The notes beneath the pieces were generated by a model that made no database searches, had not been told where the DNA came from, and worked only from the letters and a program-made list of their open reading frames with translations. From Azospirillum tabaci (GTDB taxonomy: Bacteria; Pseudomonadota; Alphaproteobacteria; Azospirillales; Azospirillaceae), in NCBI RefSeq assembly GCF_014596085.1, contig NZ_JACCJY010000042.1, positions 1-50,158 on the forward strand: a stretch of DNA of 50,158 nucleotides. Direction: 5' to 3'. Both the position numbers and the translations under genes were made by a program. Below are positions 8,016 through 15,918 of this stretch, in pieces (the stretch's first letter is position 1; every line of letters begins with the position of its first letter).

Positions 8016-9029
8016 ATGGTTGCGCACGCCCCGCTGAACGCCGCCGCCCTGCCCGCCCACACCGTCCCCGCCCACGCCGTGGAGGTGCGCGGCCTCACCA
8101 AGACCTACCAGGCGGCCGGCAAGGCCGGTCCGAAGCAGGCGCTGAAAGGCATCGACCTGGCGATTCCCCGTGGGGCGGTGTTCGGGCTGCTGGGTCCGAA
8201 CGGGGCAGGCAAGTCCACGCTCATCAACATCATGGCCGGGCTGGTCAACAAGACCAGCGGCTCGGTGTCGATCTGGGGAACCGACATCGACGCCCATCCG
8301 CGCCAAGCGCGGGCGTCGATCGGCGTGGTCCCCCAGGAACTGAACATGGACCCTTTTTTCACGCCGCGGGAAATGCTGGAGCTTCAGGCCGGCCTCTACG
8401 GCGTGCCGAAGGCCGAGCGCCGGACCGAGGAACTGCTGGAGGCCGTGGGGCTGCGCGACAAGGCCGACGCCTACGCCCGGTCGCTGTCGGGCGGCATGAA
8501 GCGGCGGCTGATGGTGGCGAAGGCGATGGTGCACACCCCGCCCGTCCTGGTGCTGGACGAGCCGACCGCCGGCGTGGACGTGGAACTGCGTATCCAGTTG
8601 TGGGAGCATGTGCGCAAGCTGAACCGCGAGGGCTCGACGGTGCTGCTGACCACCCACTATCTGGAGGAGGCGCAGGAACTGTGCGACTCCATCGCCATCA
8701 TCAACCACGGCACGGTGGTGGCCTGCGAACCGACCGCCACGCTGCTCCGCCGGGTGGACGCCAAGGCGCTGACCGTGCTGGTCGACCGCGACCTGGACGC
8801 CGTTCCGGCGGAGTTGTCCGCCTTCACCGCCGAACTGGCCGAGCCGCGGCGCCTGATCGTCCGCTACCAGCCGAGCCGCCAGCGGGCGGACGGGATCCTC
8901 GCCGCGCTGGCGGGTGCCGGGCTGGGAGTCGTGGACCTCAGCACCGAGGAATCGGACCTGGAGGACATCTTCCTGCAACTGACCGGCGGCGCGCACGCCC
9001 GGAAGGAGATCGCGCACGATGCGGCGTAA
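8016..9029 (+). CDS. ABC transporter ATP-binding protein (ABC-2 / drug exporter type)
   Basis: A 337-aa nucleotide-binding subunit. Walker A is GPNGAGKST (60-68), the signature is LSGGMKRRL, Walker B is VLVLDEPTAGVD, and the H-loop is TTHYLEEA. The C-terminal 90 residues are the accessory domain typical of ABC-2-type exporters (CcmA/DrrA class), ending in DLEDIFLQLTGG. No permease lies next to it: the next gene, overlapping by 11 nt, is a lipoprotein hydrolase. The membrane partner must be elsewhere. The ATG at 8016 has only a distant GGAAAGG. Confidence 0.9.
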   Translation: MVAHAPLNAAALPAHTVPAHAVEVRGLTKTYQAAGKAGPKQALKGIDLAIPRGAVFGLLGPNGAGKSTLINIMAGLVNKTSGSVSIWGTDIDAHPRQARASIGVVPQELNMDPFFTPREMLELQAGLYGVPKAERRTEELLEAVGLRDKADAYARSLSGGMKRRLMVAKAMVHTPPVLVLDEPTAGVDVELRIQLWEHVRKLNREGSTVLLTTHYLEEAQELCDSIAIINHGTVVACEPTATLLRRVDAKALTVLVDRDLDAVPAELSAFTAELAEPRRLIVRYQPSRQRADGILAALAGAGLGVVDLSTEESDLEDIFLQLTGGAHARKEIAHDAA

Positions 9030-10020
9030 GGCGGCCGGCCGGATGGCGAAACTGATCGTCGGGATCGGCCTTTTGCTGTCCGGCTGCACCGCGGCCTATC
9101 AGCCGATGGGTCTTCCCGTGACCCAGCCGGCCCTGACCGACAGCGCCCTGATCGCCGCCGACGGTTTCGAACTGCCTCTGCGCCGCTGGCTGCCCGAGGA
9201 CGGAGCGCCGCGGGCGGTGGTGCTGGCCCTGCACGGCTACAACGACTATTCCAACGCCTTCGACGGGGCCGGGCGCAGCCTCGCCGCGCGGGGGATCGCG
9301 GTCTACGCCTACGACCAGCGCGGCTTTGGCGCCACGCGGAACACCGGCATCTGGCCGGGCACCGACACGCTGGTGGCCGACCTGAAGACGGCGGTGTCCC
9401 AGATCCACGCCCGCCACCCCGGCCTGCCGGTCTATCTGATGGGCGAGAGCATGGGCGGTGCCGTGGTGCTGACCGCGATGACCGGCCCGAATCCACCCAA
9501 CGTGAACGGCACGATCCTGGTCGCCCCCGCCGTCTGGGGCCGCGACGCGATGGGTTTCTTCCCGCGGGCCCTGCTCTGGCTCAGCTACAACACGGTTCCA
9601 GGGATGGTGGTGCACCCGCCGAAGGATCTGAAGATCCAGGCGTCCGACAACATCGAAATGCTGCGCGCGCTCGGCCGCGACCCGCTGGTCATCAAGGGCT
9701 CCCGCGTCGATGCGCTGGAGGGGCTGACCGACCTGATGGGCTCGGCGCTGGCCGCCTGCGGGCATCTGTCGGTGCCGTCCCTGGTGCTCTACGGCGCCCA
9801 CGAGGAGGTGCTGCCGAAGACCCCGGTCAACCGCGCGGTCCAGGACTTCGAGTCCGGCGGGCGGCATGTGGTGGCGGTCTATCCCGACGGCTGGCACATG
9901 CTGCTGCGCGACCTGAAGGGCCAGGTGGTGGTCAACGACATCGCCGCCTGGATCGAGAACCCCAAGCAGCCCCTGGCGAGCGGCGCCGACCGCAACCGCA
10001 GCCTCCTGGCCGCGAAATAG
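9019..10020 (+). CDS. lipoprotein alpha/beta hydrolase (monoacylglycerol lipase/lysophospholipase-like)
   Basis: A 333-aa serine hydrolase. The N terminus is a lipoprotein signal with lipobox LLSGC (C23), so it should be membrane-anchored. LHGYNDYSN (from residue 71) supplies the oxyanion region, GESMGG (143-148, S144) the nucleophile, and DGWHMLLRD the catalytic His. The family (Hydrolase_4) splits monoacylglycerols or lysophospholipids. Its ATG overlaps the end of the ABC ATPase gene by 11 nt, so the two are translationally coupled. It is the last gene before tRNA-Arg. Confidence 0.88.
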   Translation: MRRKAAGRMAKLIVGIGLLLSGCTAAYQPMGLPVTQPALTDSALIAADGFELPLRRWLPEDGAPRAVVLALHGYNDYSNAFDGAGRSLAARGIAVYAYDQRGFGATRNTGIWPGTDTLVADLKTAVSQIHARHPGLPVYLMGESMGGAVVLTAMTGPNPPNVNGTILVAPAVWGRDAMGFFPRALLWLSYNTVPGMVVHPPKDLKIQASDNIEMLRALGRDPLVIKGSRVDALEGLTDLMGSALAACGHLSVPSLVLYGAHEEVLPKTPVNRAVQDFESGGRHVVAVYPDGWHMLLRDLKGQVVVNDIAAWIENPKQPLASGADRNRSLLAAK

Positions 10021-10070
10021 GAGCGGATGGGCGGCCCCAGCGGGGGGTGAAAAAATGTCGAAAGGAGTGT

Positions 10071-10099
10071 TTGCACTGGCCGAGGCTTTTCGCTATGGT
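10071..10099 (+). promoter_or_regulatory. promoter of tRNA-Arg
   Basis: TTGCAC (10071-10076) and TATGGT (10094-10099) are separated by 17 nt, and the -10 ends 17 bp before the tRNA 5' end. This is the expected geometry for a strong stable-RNA promoter. Confidence 0.6.
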
Positions 10100-10116
10100 G
10101 CGCCTCCGCTGATGAT

Positions 10117-10201
<85 letters not shown>

Positions 10202-10263
10202 CCAAGCGTTCCAATGAGTTGGGCGCTTAGGGCCAAATCCTGAAATCGCCAGAGAACCGATCC

Positions 10264-10285
10264 GTCACACTGTTGTCACAGTGAC
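10264..10285. promoter_or_regulatory. inverted repeat with GTCAC(A) boxes near attL
   Basis: CACTGT (10268-10273) and ACAGTG (10278-10283) form a perfect inverted repeat around TGTC, within a stretch holding GTCACAC, GTCACAG and GTGAC. It lies 14 bp upstream of the integrase start and about 60 bp inside attL. It could be an integrase arm-type site or an operator controlling int. Similar GTCACAA boxes occur near attR. Confidence 0.45.
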
Positions 10286-10297
10286 GAGATTTTCGAC

Positions 10298-11272
10298 ATG
10301 GCTTCGTTCCGTAAACGCGGCACAAAGTGGCAGGTTCAGGTTCGGCGTGAAGGGCATCCGCCAATTAGCCGAACGTTCATCAAGAAGGCCGACGCTGAGG
10401 CATGGGCGCGCCAGATCGAGGCAGGCATTGAGCGCTCCGATCTTCCGATTGATACGACCATGTTGCGGACGACGACGCTGGCCGACCTCCTAATCCGCTA
10501 CCGAGACACGGTGACGGTGGAGAAGAGAGGGAAGCGCGACGAGACGTACCGCATCAACAAAATGCTCGGGCACGCAATCTGCGGCCTCCCTTTGGTCAAG
10601 CTGACGCCAGCCTCTATGGCGCGTTACCGTGACGCGCGACTCGAAGAAGTCCAACCGGAGACGGTGCGCCGAGAACTGACCATTCTGAGGCATGCGTTGG
10701 AGGTTGCGCGGCGTGAATGGGGCATTCCGCTGACAGGAAATGCGGTTGCTGAAGTCAAGAAGCCCGCTCCCGCCCATGCCCGAAACCGTCGCCTCAACAG
10801 CGATGAATTGGAGCGGCTGTTGGCGGCATGCCGTAGGTCAAAGCTGTTGGCTCCTATCGTCCAGTTCGCCGTGGAAACGGGCATGAGGCGCGGAGAAATC
10901 ATTGCTATGCGCTGGCGTGATGCGGACTTGGATCGTCGCATCCTCAACATCCCGCACACAAAGAATGGGCATGCTCGCACCATTCCGCTTTCCAGCGCGG
11001 CGATTGGTATCCTCAACAGCATTCAACGAAACGACGAGCGTGTGTTTCCGATAAGCGCTAATGCTCTGAACTTGGCGTGGCAACGTCTACGCAAACGGGC
11101 TGGCACGAGTGACCTCCGATTTCATGATCTACGCCATGAAGCCGTGTCCTCGTTCTTTGAGCGCGGCTTAAGCGTTCCGGAGGTCGCCTTGATCAGCGGG
11201 CATCGAGACGCACGTATGCTCTTTCGATACACGCACCTGAAGCCTGAAGAGGTTGCTAAAAAGCTTGCCTGA
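10298..11272 (+). CDS. int: tyrosine-type site-specific integrase
   Basis: A 324-aa phage-type integrase. The N-terminal arm-binding domain (MASFRKRGTKWQVQVRREG) is AP2-like, followed by a SAM-like core-binding domain and the catalytic domain. Catalytic residues are visible: R197 in ETGMRRGE, K222 in HTKNGHAR, H276-x-x-R279-H280 in FHDLRHEA, H302 in SGHRD and nucleophile Y311 in FRYTH. All are intact, so the enzyme should be active. It lies about 100 bp inside attL, as expected for an enzyme that recombines at this tRNA. The ATG has only a weak RBS. It converges with the ABC-3C operon; the stops are 61 bp apart. Confidence 0.95.
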   Translation: MASFRKRGTKWQVQVRREGHPPISRTFIKKADAEAWARQIEAGIERSDLPIDTTMLRTTTLADLLIRYRDTVTVEKRGKRDETYRINKMLGHAICGLPLVKLTPASMARYRDARLEEVQPETVRRELTILRHALEVARREWGIPLTGNAVAEVKKPAPAHARNRRLNSDELERLLAACRRSKLLAPIVQFAVETGMRRGEIIAMRWRDADLDRRILNIPHTKNGHARTIPLSSAAIGILNSIQRNDERVFPISANALNLAWQRLRKRAGTSDLRFHDLRHEAVSSFFERGLSVPEVALISGHRDARMLFRYTHLKPEEVAKKLA

Positions 11273-11333
11273 CAAGGACACTTGTTTTGGTACGGGGCCG
11301 AGCGTATGCCCGGCCTCAACGCGCCCGTGCCTA

Positions 11334-13244
11334 TCAGGAGAAATCCAAACTGGGTCGCTCGCGAGTGAACTTCCGGCCGATGACAAGGGATGTGTCAGCT
11401 AACTCAGGAGCAATCTTCGAGGTTGTGAAAATTATCTGAAATTCGGTGGGCAACGTGGCAGTTTCTTTAATCATCACTCTTTGGAAGTTCCAAGAACGTT
11501 CTTGCACCATTCCTTTGTCTTCGATGTTGTCTAGAAGCAAAAATCGAGGCAAATAGAAGTTCCGATCTAACAGAGAAGAAACCAAGAGTGAGACAAGGAA
11601 ACTGTTTTTTAGAACAACCATCCCGCTTGCGCTTCTTGAAACATTTTTCTCGCCATTAATGGCAATCCAGTCTTCCGCAAAGCTGAAAGACACATGATCG
11701 ATTTTTCCAAAGTCGCTATGCTCTTGGAGGTCTTGGTTCAAAATACGTTTGGCGCGCTCCGAAACCAGAGTGTAGGCAATGGCTTTGCGTTTGCCTTGTG
11801 CAAATATGATAGAGCTGATGGAATTTTTCAGCTTACCAATGCGGCTGTTTAGGTTGTCTTTTATGGAACTGACCCTGCTAATCTCTTTTGCAAGTTCCAG
11901 TCTCTGTTGCAGAACTTCAATCTCACTGTCCAGATAACCGACCTGTCGACTCAGGTCGGCGAGAGCTGTATCCCTGCTCGTCGTAACACTCTGCCTGGTA
12001 ATGCTATAAGCGCTATAAGCGTTCCTGTACTTCGTACGCGCAACGCGCAGTTCGCCTTTCAATCTGGTGACGTGATCGTTCCGTTCCTTTTGGAGCGCAC
12101 AGGACTCCTTCAGTTGCATCTCGAGGTCTAGACGGATTGCGAGTGCCCTCGACTCCCAATCCTCAGGGCTGACCGCAGAGCCGCATAGCTGGCAATGGTC
12201 CTCATCAGGCTTGGGCTGGATCGGAGCGAAACACGACGGGCAATTTTCAAAATTGGCGCGCCCAAGCGCTAAATGTGCTACAGAAGCATCTTCGAAATCG
12301 GCTAGAGATTCCTTGAGATGGGAAATAAATGAATCAGTATCTTGAATTTCGTACTCTAAGGTCTCAATTTCATCCTCAAGGCCCGACACGATCTTCTTCG
12401 ATCTAGAAAGCTCACGCAACAGCTCCTTTTGAGCTTTCTCCGCTTCAGACTTCATTTGAGCGTCTATGAATTCTGCCTCAGCAAGAATATCATGAATGCG
12501 ATTCAGAATTCTCTCTCTCGCTGATACCTTGTTTGATATCACCGCGGAGATATGCTCGGCGAGTATTTTGTCGCCATAGCCAGCGGCAACAGACATTAAG
12601 CTCTTAAGCTGATCGGAAATTACGTCGTACTCTTTCTCCACGCTGCGGAGTTCAATCTGTTTGTCGTAAAGGTCGTAACCACCGATACCGCACATCAACT
12701 CGCCAACAGCTTGGCGAATCTGCCAAGTATCAAAGCTTTCAGTGCGAAAAATTCGTTGAATTGGAGTCATCTGATCTCCATAGAGGAGTCTCAGCATTTG
12801 ATGCATCGTTACGTTGGCCGAGCCCTCGCTAACGCTTTCCGGCAATCCAATAGCCTTGAAGAGCACTTGGCTGAAGCTAAAATTTCCATCAGATCGGCGA
12901 TATGGAAACCGCTGCCAGGAGGTGATATTTGCCTCAAGCGCTTCATTCATTGAGCCAAAGTAGATATACATGGGCCGACTACCATCAGTCGAGACATCTC
13001 GACGAATCGTAATGGTGCTCTCTTGCGCCTGGATTTCTGCCACGACGTATTCTGCGCGGGATGCGTGAGGTTTCCAGTCGCGAAGGTCTCCGCCAAGTGC
13101 AAAAAATATGAAGTCGGCGATCGTAGACTTTCCTGAACCATTATCGCCGTGGAGAATATTGATCCCCCTGTGAAAAGTTTCGTCAAAAACAGCTTTGTTT
13201 TTGTAGTAGACCGCAAGGCGGTTCAAAATCAAAAAGGTAGTCAT
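11334..13244 (-). CDS. ABC-three-component system ATPase (SMC/Rad50-like AAA ATPase)
   Basis: A 636-aa SMC-like ATPase: Walker A GDNGSGKST (33-41), a central region rich in coiled coil (about 195-330 and 365-475) interrupted by a two-CxxC zinc motif (C335-C338, C351-C354), a signature-like SASG (538-541) and Walker B FLLLDNIED (568-576). ABC ATPases with LLLDNIEDKGM-type Walker B motifs are the nucleotide-driven component of ABC-3C conflict systems. It is the last gene of the operon; its ATG overlaps the stop of the middle component (ATGA arrangement). It could sense invading nucleic acid and license the effector, by analogy with related systems. A RecN/Rad50-type repair role is unlikely given the partners. 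Confidence 0.85.
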   Translation of the reverse strand: MTTFLILNRLAVYYKNKAVFDETFHRGINILHGDNGSGKSTIADFIFFALGGDLRDWKPHASRAEYVVAEIQAQESTITIRRDVSTDGSRPMYIYFGSMNEALEANITSWQRFPYRRSDGNFSFSQVLFKAIGLPESVSEGSANVTMHQMLRLLYGDQMTPIQRIFRTESFDTWQIRQAVGELMCGIGGYDLYDKQIELRSVEKEYDVISDQLKSLMSVAAGYGDKILAEHISAVISNKVSARERILNRIHDILAEAEFIDAQMKSEAEKAQKELLRELSRSKKIVSGLEDEIETLEYEIQDTDSFISHLKESLADFEDASVAHLALGRANFENCPSCFAPIQPKPDEDHCQLCGSAVSPEDWESRALAIRLDLEMQLKESCALQKERNDHVTRLKGELRVARTKYRNAYSAYSITRQSVTTSRDTALADLSRQVGYLDSEIEVLQQRLELAKEISRVSSIKDNLNSRIGKLKNSISSIIFAQGKRKAIAYTLVSERAKRILNQDLQEHSDFGKIDHVSFSFAEDWIAINGEKNVSRSASGMVVLKNSFLVSLLVSSLLDRNFYLPRFLLLDNIEDKGMVQERSWNFQRVMIKETATLPTEFQIIFTTSKIAPELADTSLVIGRKFTRERPSLDFS

Positions 13245-13759
13245 TGAGCAATATTCCTATGTGGCAGCCCGGCTCTGTCGTAAATACAATCCGATCCGCT
13301 TAGAGGGAGCTTGGTGATTTCCTGACATAGAAAATTCATCAAACCTTCAGCTGCGATGTTCTTGCGATCTGCTCTCACACGCATTTCCTCTGGCACAGAC
13401 TTAACGTTTAGCTCAGCGTGCCCGGAAATTAGTGAATGCGGCGGTACTAGGTTGTGTGCCATAAGCTTTGCCATAGCTGCATATTGGTAAGGCCGCAGAT
13501 CACGGAACAACGAAGCATTGCTTGGAAGGCGAACAAACTCCTTTTCTGGCTTAGGTATGCTCAACTTCCGCAATAGATCCTTTGTATTTTGCGGCAGTGA
13601 GACTCTATGCAACGTCGGCGGAAATAGGACGAAAAGGTCCAGAATACGTGCCCATTCCCACGCAATCGACTTTCCAGGGCTCGCCCACATTATCCGCAGC
13701 ATCCTAAAGGTGCAGTGGTATGGGTCCCGCGACGGATGCCATACACTAGGCTTGCCCAT
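13241..13759 (-). CDS. ABC-three-component system middle component
   Basis: A 172-aa protein starting MGKPSVWHPSRDPYHCTFRM. The body is helical and wHTH-like (WARILDLFVLFP, DLLRKLSIPKPEKEFVRLPS, LRPYQYAAMAKLMAHNLV), without enzymatic motifs, signal peptide or membrane segment. Its size and position between hydrolase-CTD and ATPase genes match the adaptor 'MC' subunits of ABC-3C systems; the MC subtype is not assigned. The ATG at 13759 lies inside the 3' end of the effector gene (14-nt overlap) and its stop overlaps the ATPase start by 4 nt, so all three are tightly coupled. The same frame is open further upstream, but that part is a shadow of the effector. Confidence 0.8.
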   Translation of the reverse strand: MGKPSVWHPSRDPYHCTFRMLRIMWASPGKSIAWEWARILDLFVLFPPTLHRVSLPQNTKDLLRKLSIPKPEKEFVRLPSNASLFRDLRPYQYAAMAKLMAHNLVPPHSLISGHAELNVKSVPEEMRVRADRKNIAAEGLMNFLCQEITKLPLSGSDCIYDRAGLPHRNIAQ

Positions 13760-15086
13760 TGTCCCACCTGATGTGGCAGTTTCCGGTGAGGTAATATAGT
13801 GCTCCATCGACAATGGCTTCCGAAAGCTCGGCCCCTGGCGTTTGATGCTGAGCCACAATCGGATCAATGACATGGTCTTGCACAAGATGGTCGATAGCGA
13901 GTTTTGGTGCGCCATCCAAAATGGCAGGCTCGACCCAACGAGAGAAGCGCCGTTCAACGGCGGCCATCACCTTTGTGTATCGCGTTATGGCGGACGGTTG
14001 AGCAATGTGGCGGCGCAGCGCTTTCATGAACCGCTCCTTGCTGTGTTCGGCGACACCAATTTGGCTTCCTCGGCCGGCGGCTGCCATTTTTTGAGCGAGT
14101 GTGCGGCGATCTTCAGCGGCTATGTTGGTGTAAATGTCGTAATCATCCTGAATATCGGGCGCAACCTCCTGCTCAGTCCTTTTGGCCGGTGCATAAGCGT
14201 GGAACCCATCCGTGGTGGGAGCTGCTAACTGCGTCGGTGTAGGGGGCATTGTCGTTGGCCCATTTCCTTGGGTCTGCGAACCTGCCGGCGGAGATGGTGG
14301 GCATGACGAAATCAGGTCTCGTAAGAACGCGCGTACGCCGACATAGACTGGTGCCTGTCGCGAGCTTGGTTTGCACATGCTGATATGATCGCCCTCAACC
14401 GCGATCGGATCGCATCCGAGCACCCCAGGATTCGCTGTGATCTGATCAACGATTCTCAGTCCTTTCGTATTATAGGTCTCATAATACGAAGCGACTTGCA
14501 TTCCGTAAATGGCTGACTTCGTCCTAAACCAGTCATTCAGATCGATAAGGGCGTCATTTCCAATGCATAGGTCCTTGACATTCTTACTGACTATTAATCC
14601 CAAAATGGAATTAACAGTCGCAGCAAGAGAGGCGCCTTGGTGTGGTGTTCCAAGGAATGCGACACCTTTTACGGAGTCGAGAAACCGTGTTCGTTTTGCA
14701 TTTCCTGAGTCGGCGCACTTTCGCAGCATCTGTTTAACAATCAGCCCGCCTAAGCTGTGTGTGACGAATGCAATGTTGCGTTGACCGAGCTCCGATGCAA
14801 TCAGGTAGTCCATGAGCACGGTCGCTCGATCGCTCAGAGACGGGCCTTCACCAGTCAACGCCTTAGCGAAGAGGCCGGAGTCGTAGCCAACCGTCCAGAT
14901 GTTCGCTTCTGACAGGTCGTCAGCGAGCCACTTAGGCCAGAATCCGTCGTCCCGTGGTGTTCCATGGGTCCAAGTCATAACTCTGTCGCCGCCGAGCCCA
15001 TGTATAAACACGATGTCGATTCGTGCTTGAGCGTTCGGACTCGCGAATGGCTGCGCGGCAATGAAATCCAATAGGGTTTCTGACAT
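13746..15086 (-). CDS. ABC-3C effector: SERAC1/PGAP1-like alpha/beta hydrolase fused to an ABC-3C C-terminal domain
   Basis: A 446-aa protein. Residues 20-265 are a lipase-like alpha/beta hydrolase: oxyanion HGLGGD (29-34), nucleophile S111 in THSLGG, FLGTPHQG (144-151) and catalytic His probably H234 in VEGDHISM. This is the SERAC1/PGAP1-like fold, which acts on lipids or acyl esters. A low-complexity, Pro/Thr-rich linker (about 270-300) leads to a C-terminal domain with KERFMKALRRHIAQPSAI, LAIDHLVQDHVIDPI and ALYYLTGNCHIRWD, the pattern I associate with the CTD that couples ABC-3C effectors to their middle component. There is no signal peptide, so the target is likely reached from the cytoplasm. 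It is the first gene of the operon. Confidence 0.83.
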   Translation of the reverse strand: MSETLLDFIAAQPFASPNAQARIDIVFIHGLGGDRVMTWTHGTPRDDGFWPKWLADDLSEANIWTVGYDSGLFAKALTGEGPSLSDRATVLMDYLIASELGQRNIAFVTHSLGGLIVKQMLRKCADSGNAKRTRFLDSVKGVAFLGTPHQGASLAATVNSILGLIVSKNVKDLCIGNDALIDLNDWFRTKSAIYGMQVASYYETYNTKGLRIVDQITANPGVLGCDPIAVEGDHISMCKPSSRQAPVYVGVRAFLRDLISSCPPSPPAGSQTQGNGPTTMPPTPTQLAAPTTDGFHAYAPAKRTEQEVAPDIQDDYDIYTNIAAEDRRTLAQKMAAAGRGSQIGVAEHSKERFMKALRRHIAQPSAITRYTKVMAAVERRFSRWVEPAILDGAPKLAIDHLVQDHVIDPIVAQHQTPGAELSEAIVDGALYYLTGNCHIRWDNGQA

Positions 15087-15626
15087 CGCTTTGACCGTTG
15101 GTGGTAACTCTGCCAGATAACACGGCAGATTGATGCTCGAAAGTCAAGGCGCTGGACCGAAGGTGACTGTCTTGGGCATACCAGAGTATGCGCCACCAGC
15201 CCGCTGGCTTTGGGGTAATGAAGGCGCTGAAAATCGAGGCGCCGAGAGCTCATACGCTAAGACCCTTTCTCGCTCCGCATTTAAAGACGTCAGCCATATT
15301 TCCGCTTCCGAAATGCCCTGCGTCGCCGATGGCACGCTGTCGGTGTCAACATACGGAGACAGCGTCTTCTGGTGCAACTGTCGGTGTGCTAACCTGTTTC
15401 TCTTTGACTGAGAGGGTGTAATATTGACTAGTAATAGTGGTGGTAGCGGCTGTCAGCTCTGTGAGTTTCTGTTAAGTTCATAATAATTTTCTTTGACAAT
15501 GAAAGAATTGCGAAGTAAAGATTGTCTCACTCAATAATAATAAACAATTACCTAGGGCCTGGCCCCATAAGGAGCCTTTCCTGCAGGGCGTCGTTGTGAT
15601 TCAACGCCATGGAAAGGGGCAGTTTG
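15087..15626. other. non-coding stretch upstream of the ABC-3C operon
   Basis: About 540 bp. Short open frames exist on both strands but lack RBS and family features. The 15470-15550 part is very AT-rich and contains TTCTTT-GACAATG-AAAGAA, an inverted repeat. It probably contains the ABC-3C promoter on the minus strand and an old insertion junction next to the IS remnant. Confidence 0.5.
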
Positions 15627-15764
15627 ATGAGCGACGGTCAGTTCTGGTTGACGGTGGAGCAGTTTGGGCGGCTTGAGCCGCACCTTCCGCTACCAACTTC
15701 ATGGCCGCCGTCCACATCGTCGCAACCGTCGCCTAGTGGCTATGCGTCCAGACCCTTTTTTTGA
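15627..15764 (+). pseudogene. internally deleted IS5-family transposase remnant
   Basis: The ATG at 15627 opens MSDGQFWLTVEQFGRLEPHL, the typical N terminus of IS5-group transposases, preceded by GGAAAGGGGCAGTTTG. About 21 codons in, the sequence jumps to what in another frame reads ATNFMAAVHIVATVA-stop-WLCVQTL, the typical C terminus (normally ...VAYWLCVQTLF). Thus almost the whole catalytic core is deleted and a Tyr codon has become TAG. The upstream GC-rich 15555-15590 could be the left terminal repeat; no matching right end is visible. It cannot encode transposase. Confidence 0.75.
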
Positions 15765-15918
15765 CTGGTGCCGTCTCCTTCAGAGGTGATCGGCTGCGGC
15801 AACCACATTGGTCACGGCTCAGCGTAGTGAACATCCGCAGCTTATGGATGATGGACTGACGTTCATATCAACTTAAATCACGGAATGGTCTGGGTAATGA
15901 AGTCTCTAGCCCCTTCCC

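Noticed and set aside
8016..9029. Antisense minus-strand frames over the ABC ATPase
   Set aside because: Shadow of a gene with perfect Walker A, signature and Walker B.
15130..15421. Short frames on both strands upstream of the ABC-3C effector
   Set aside because: No RBS, alternative starts only, no family features; treated as non-coding.
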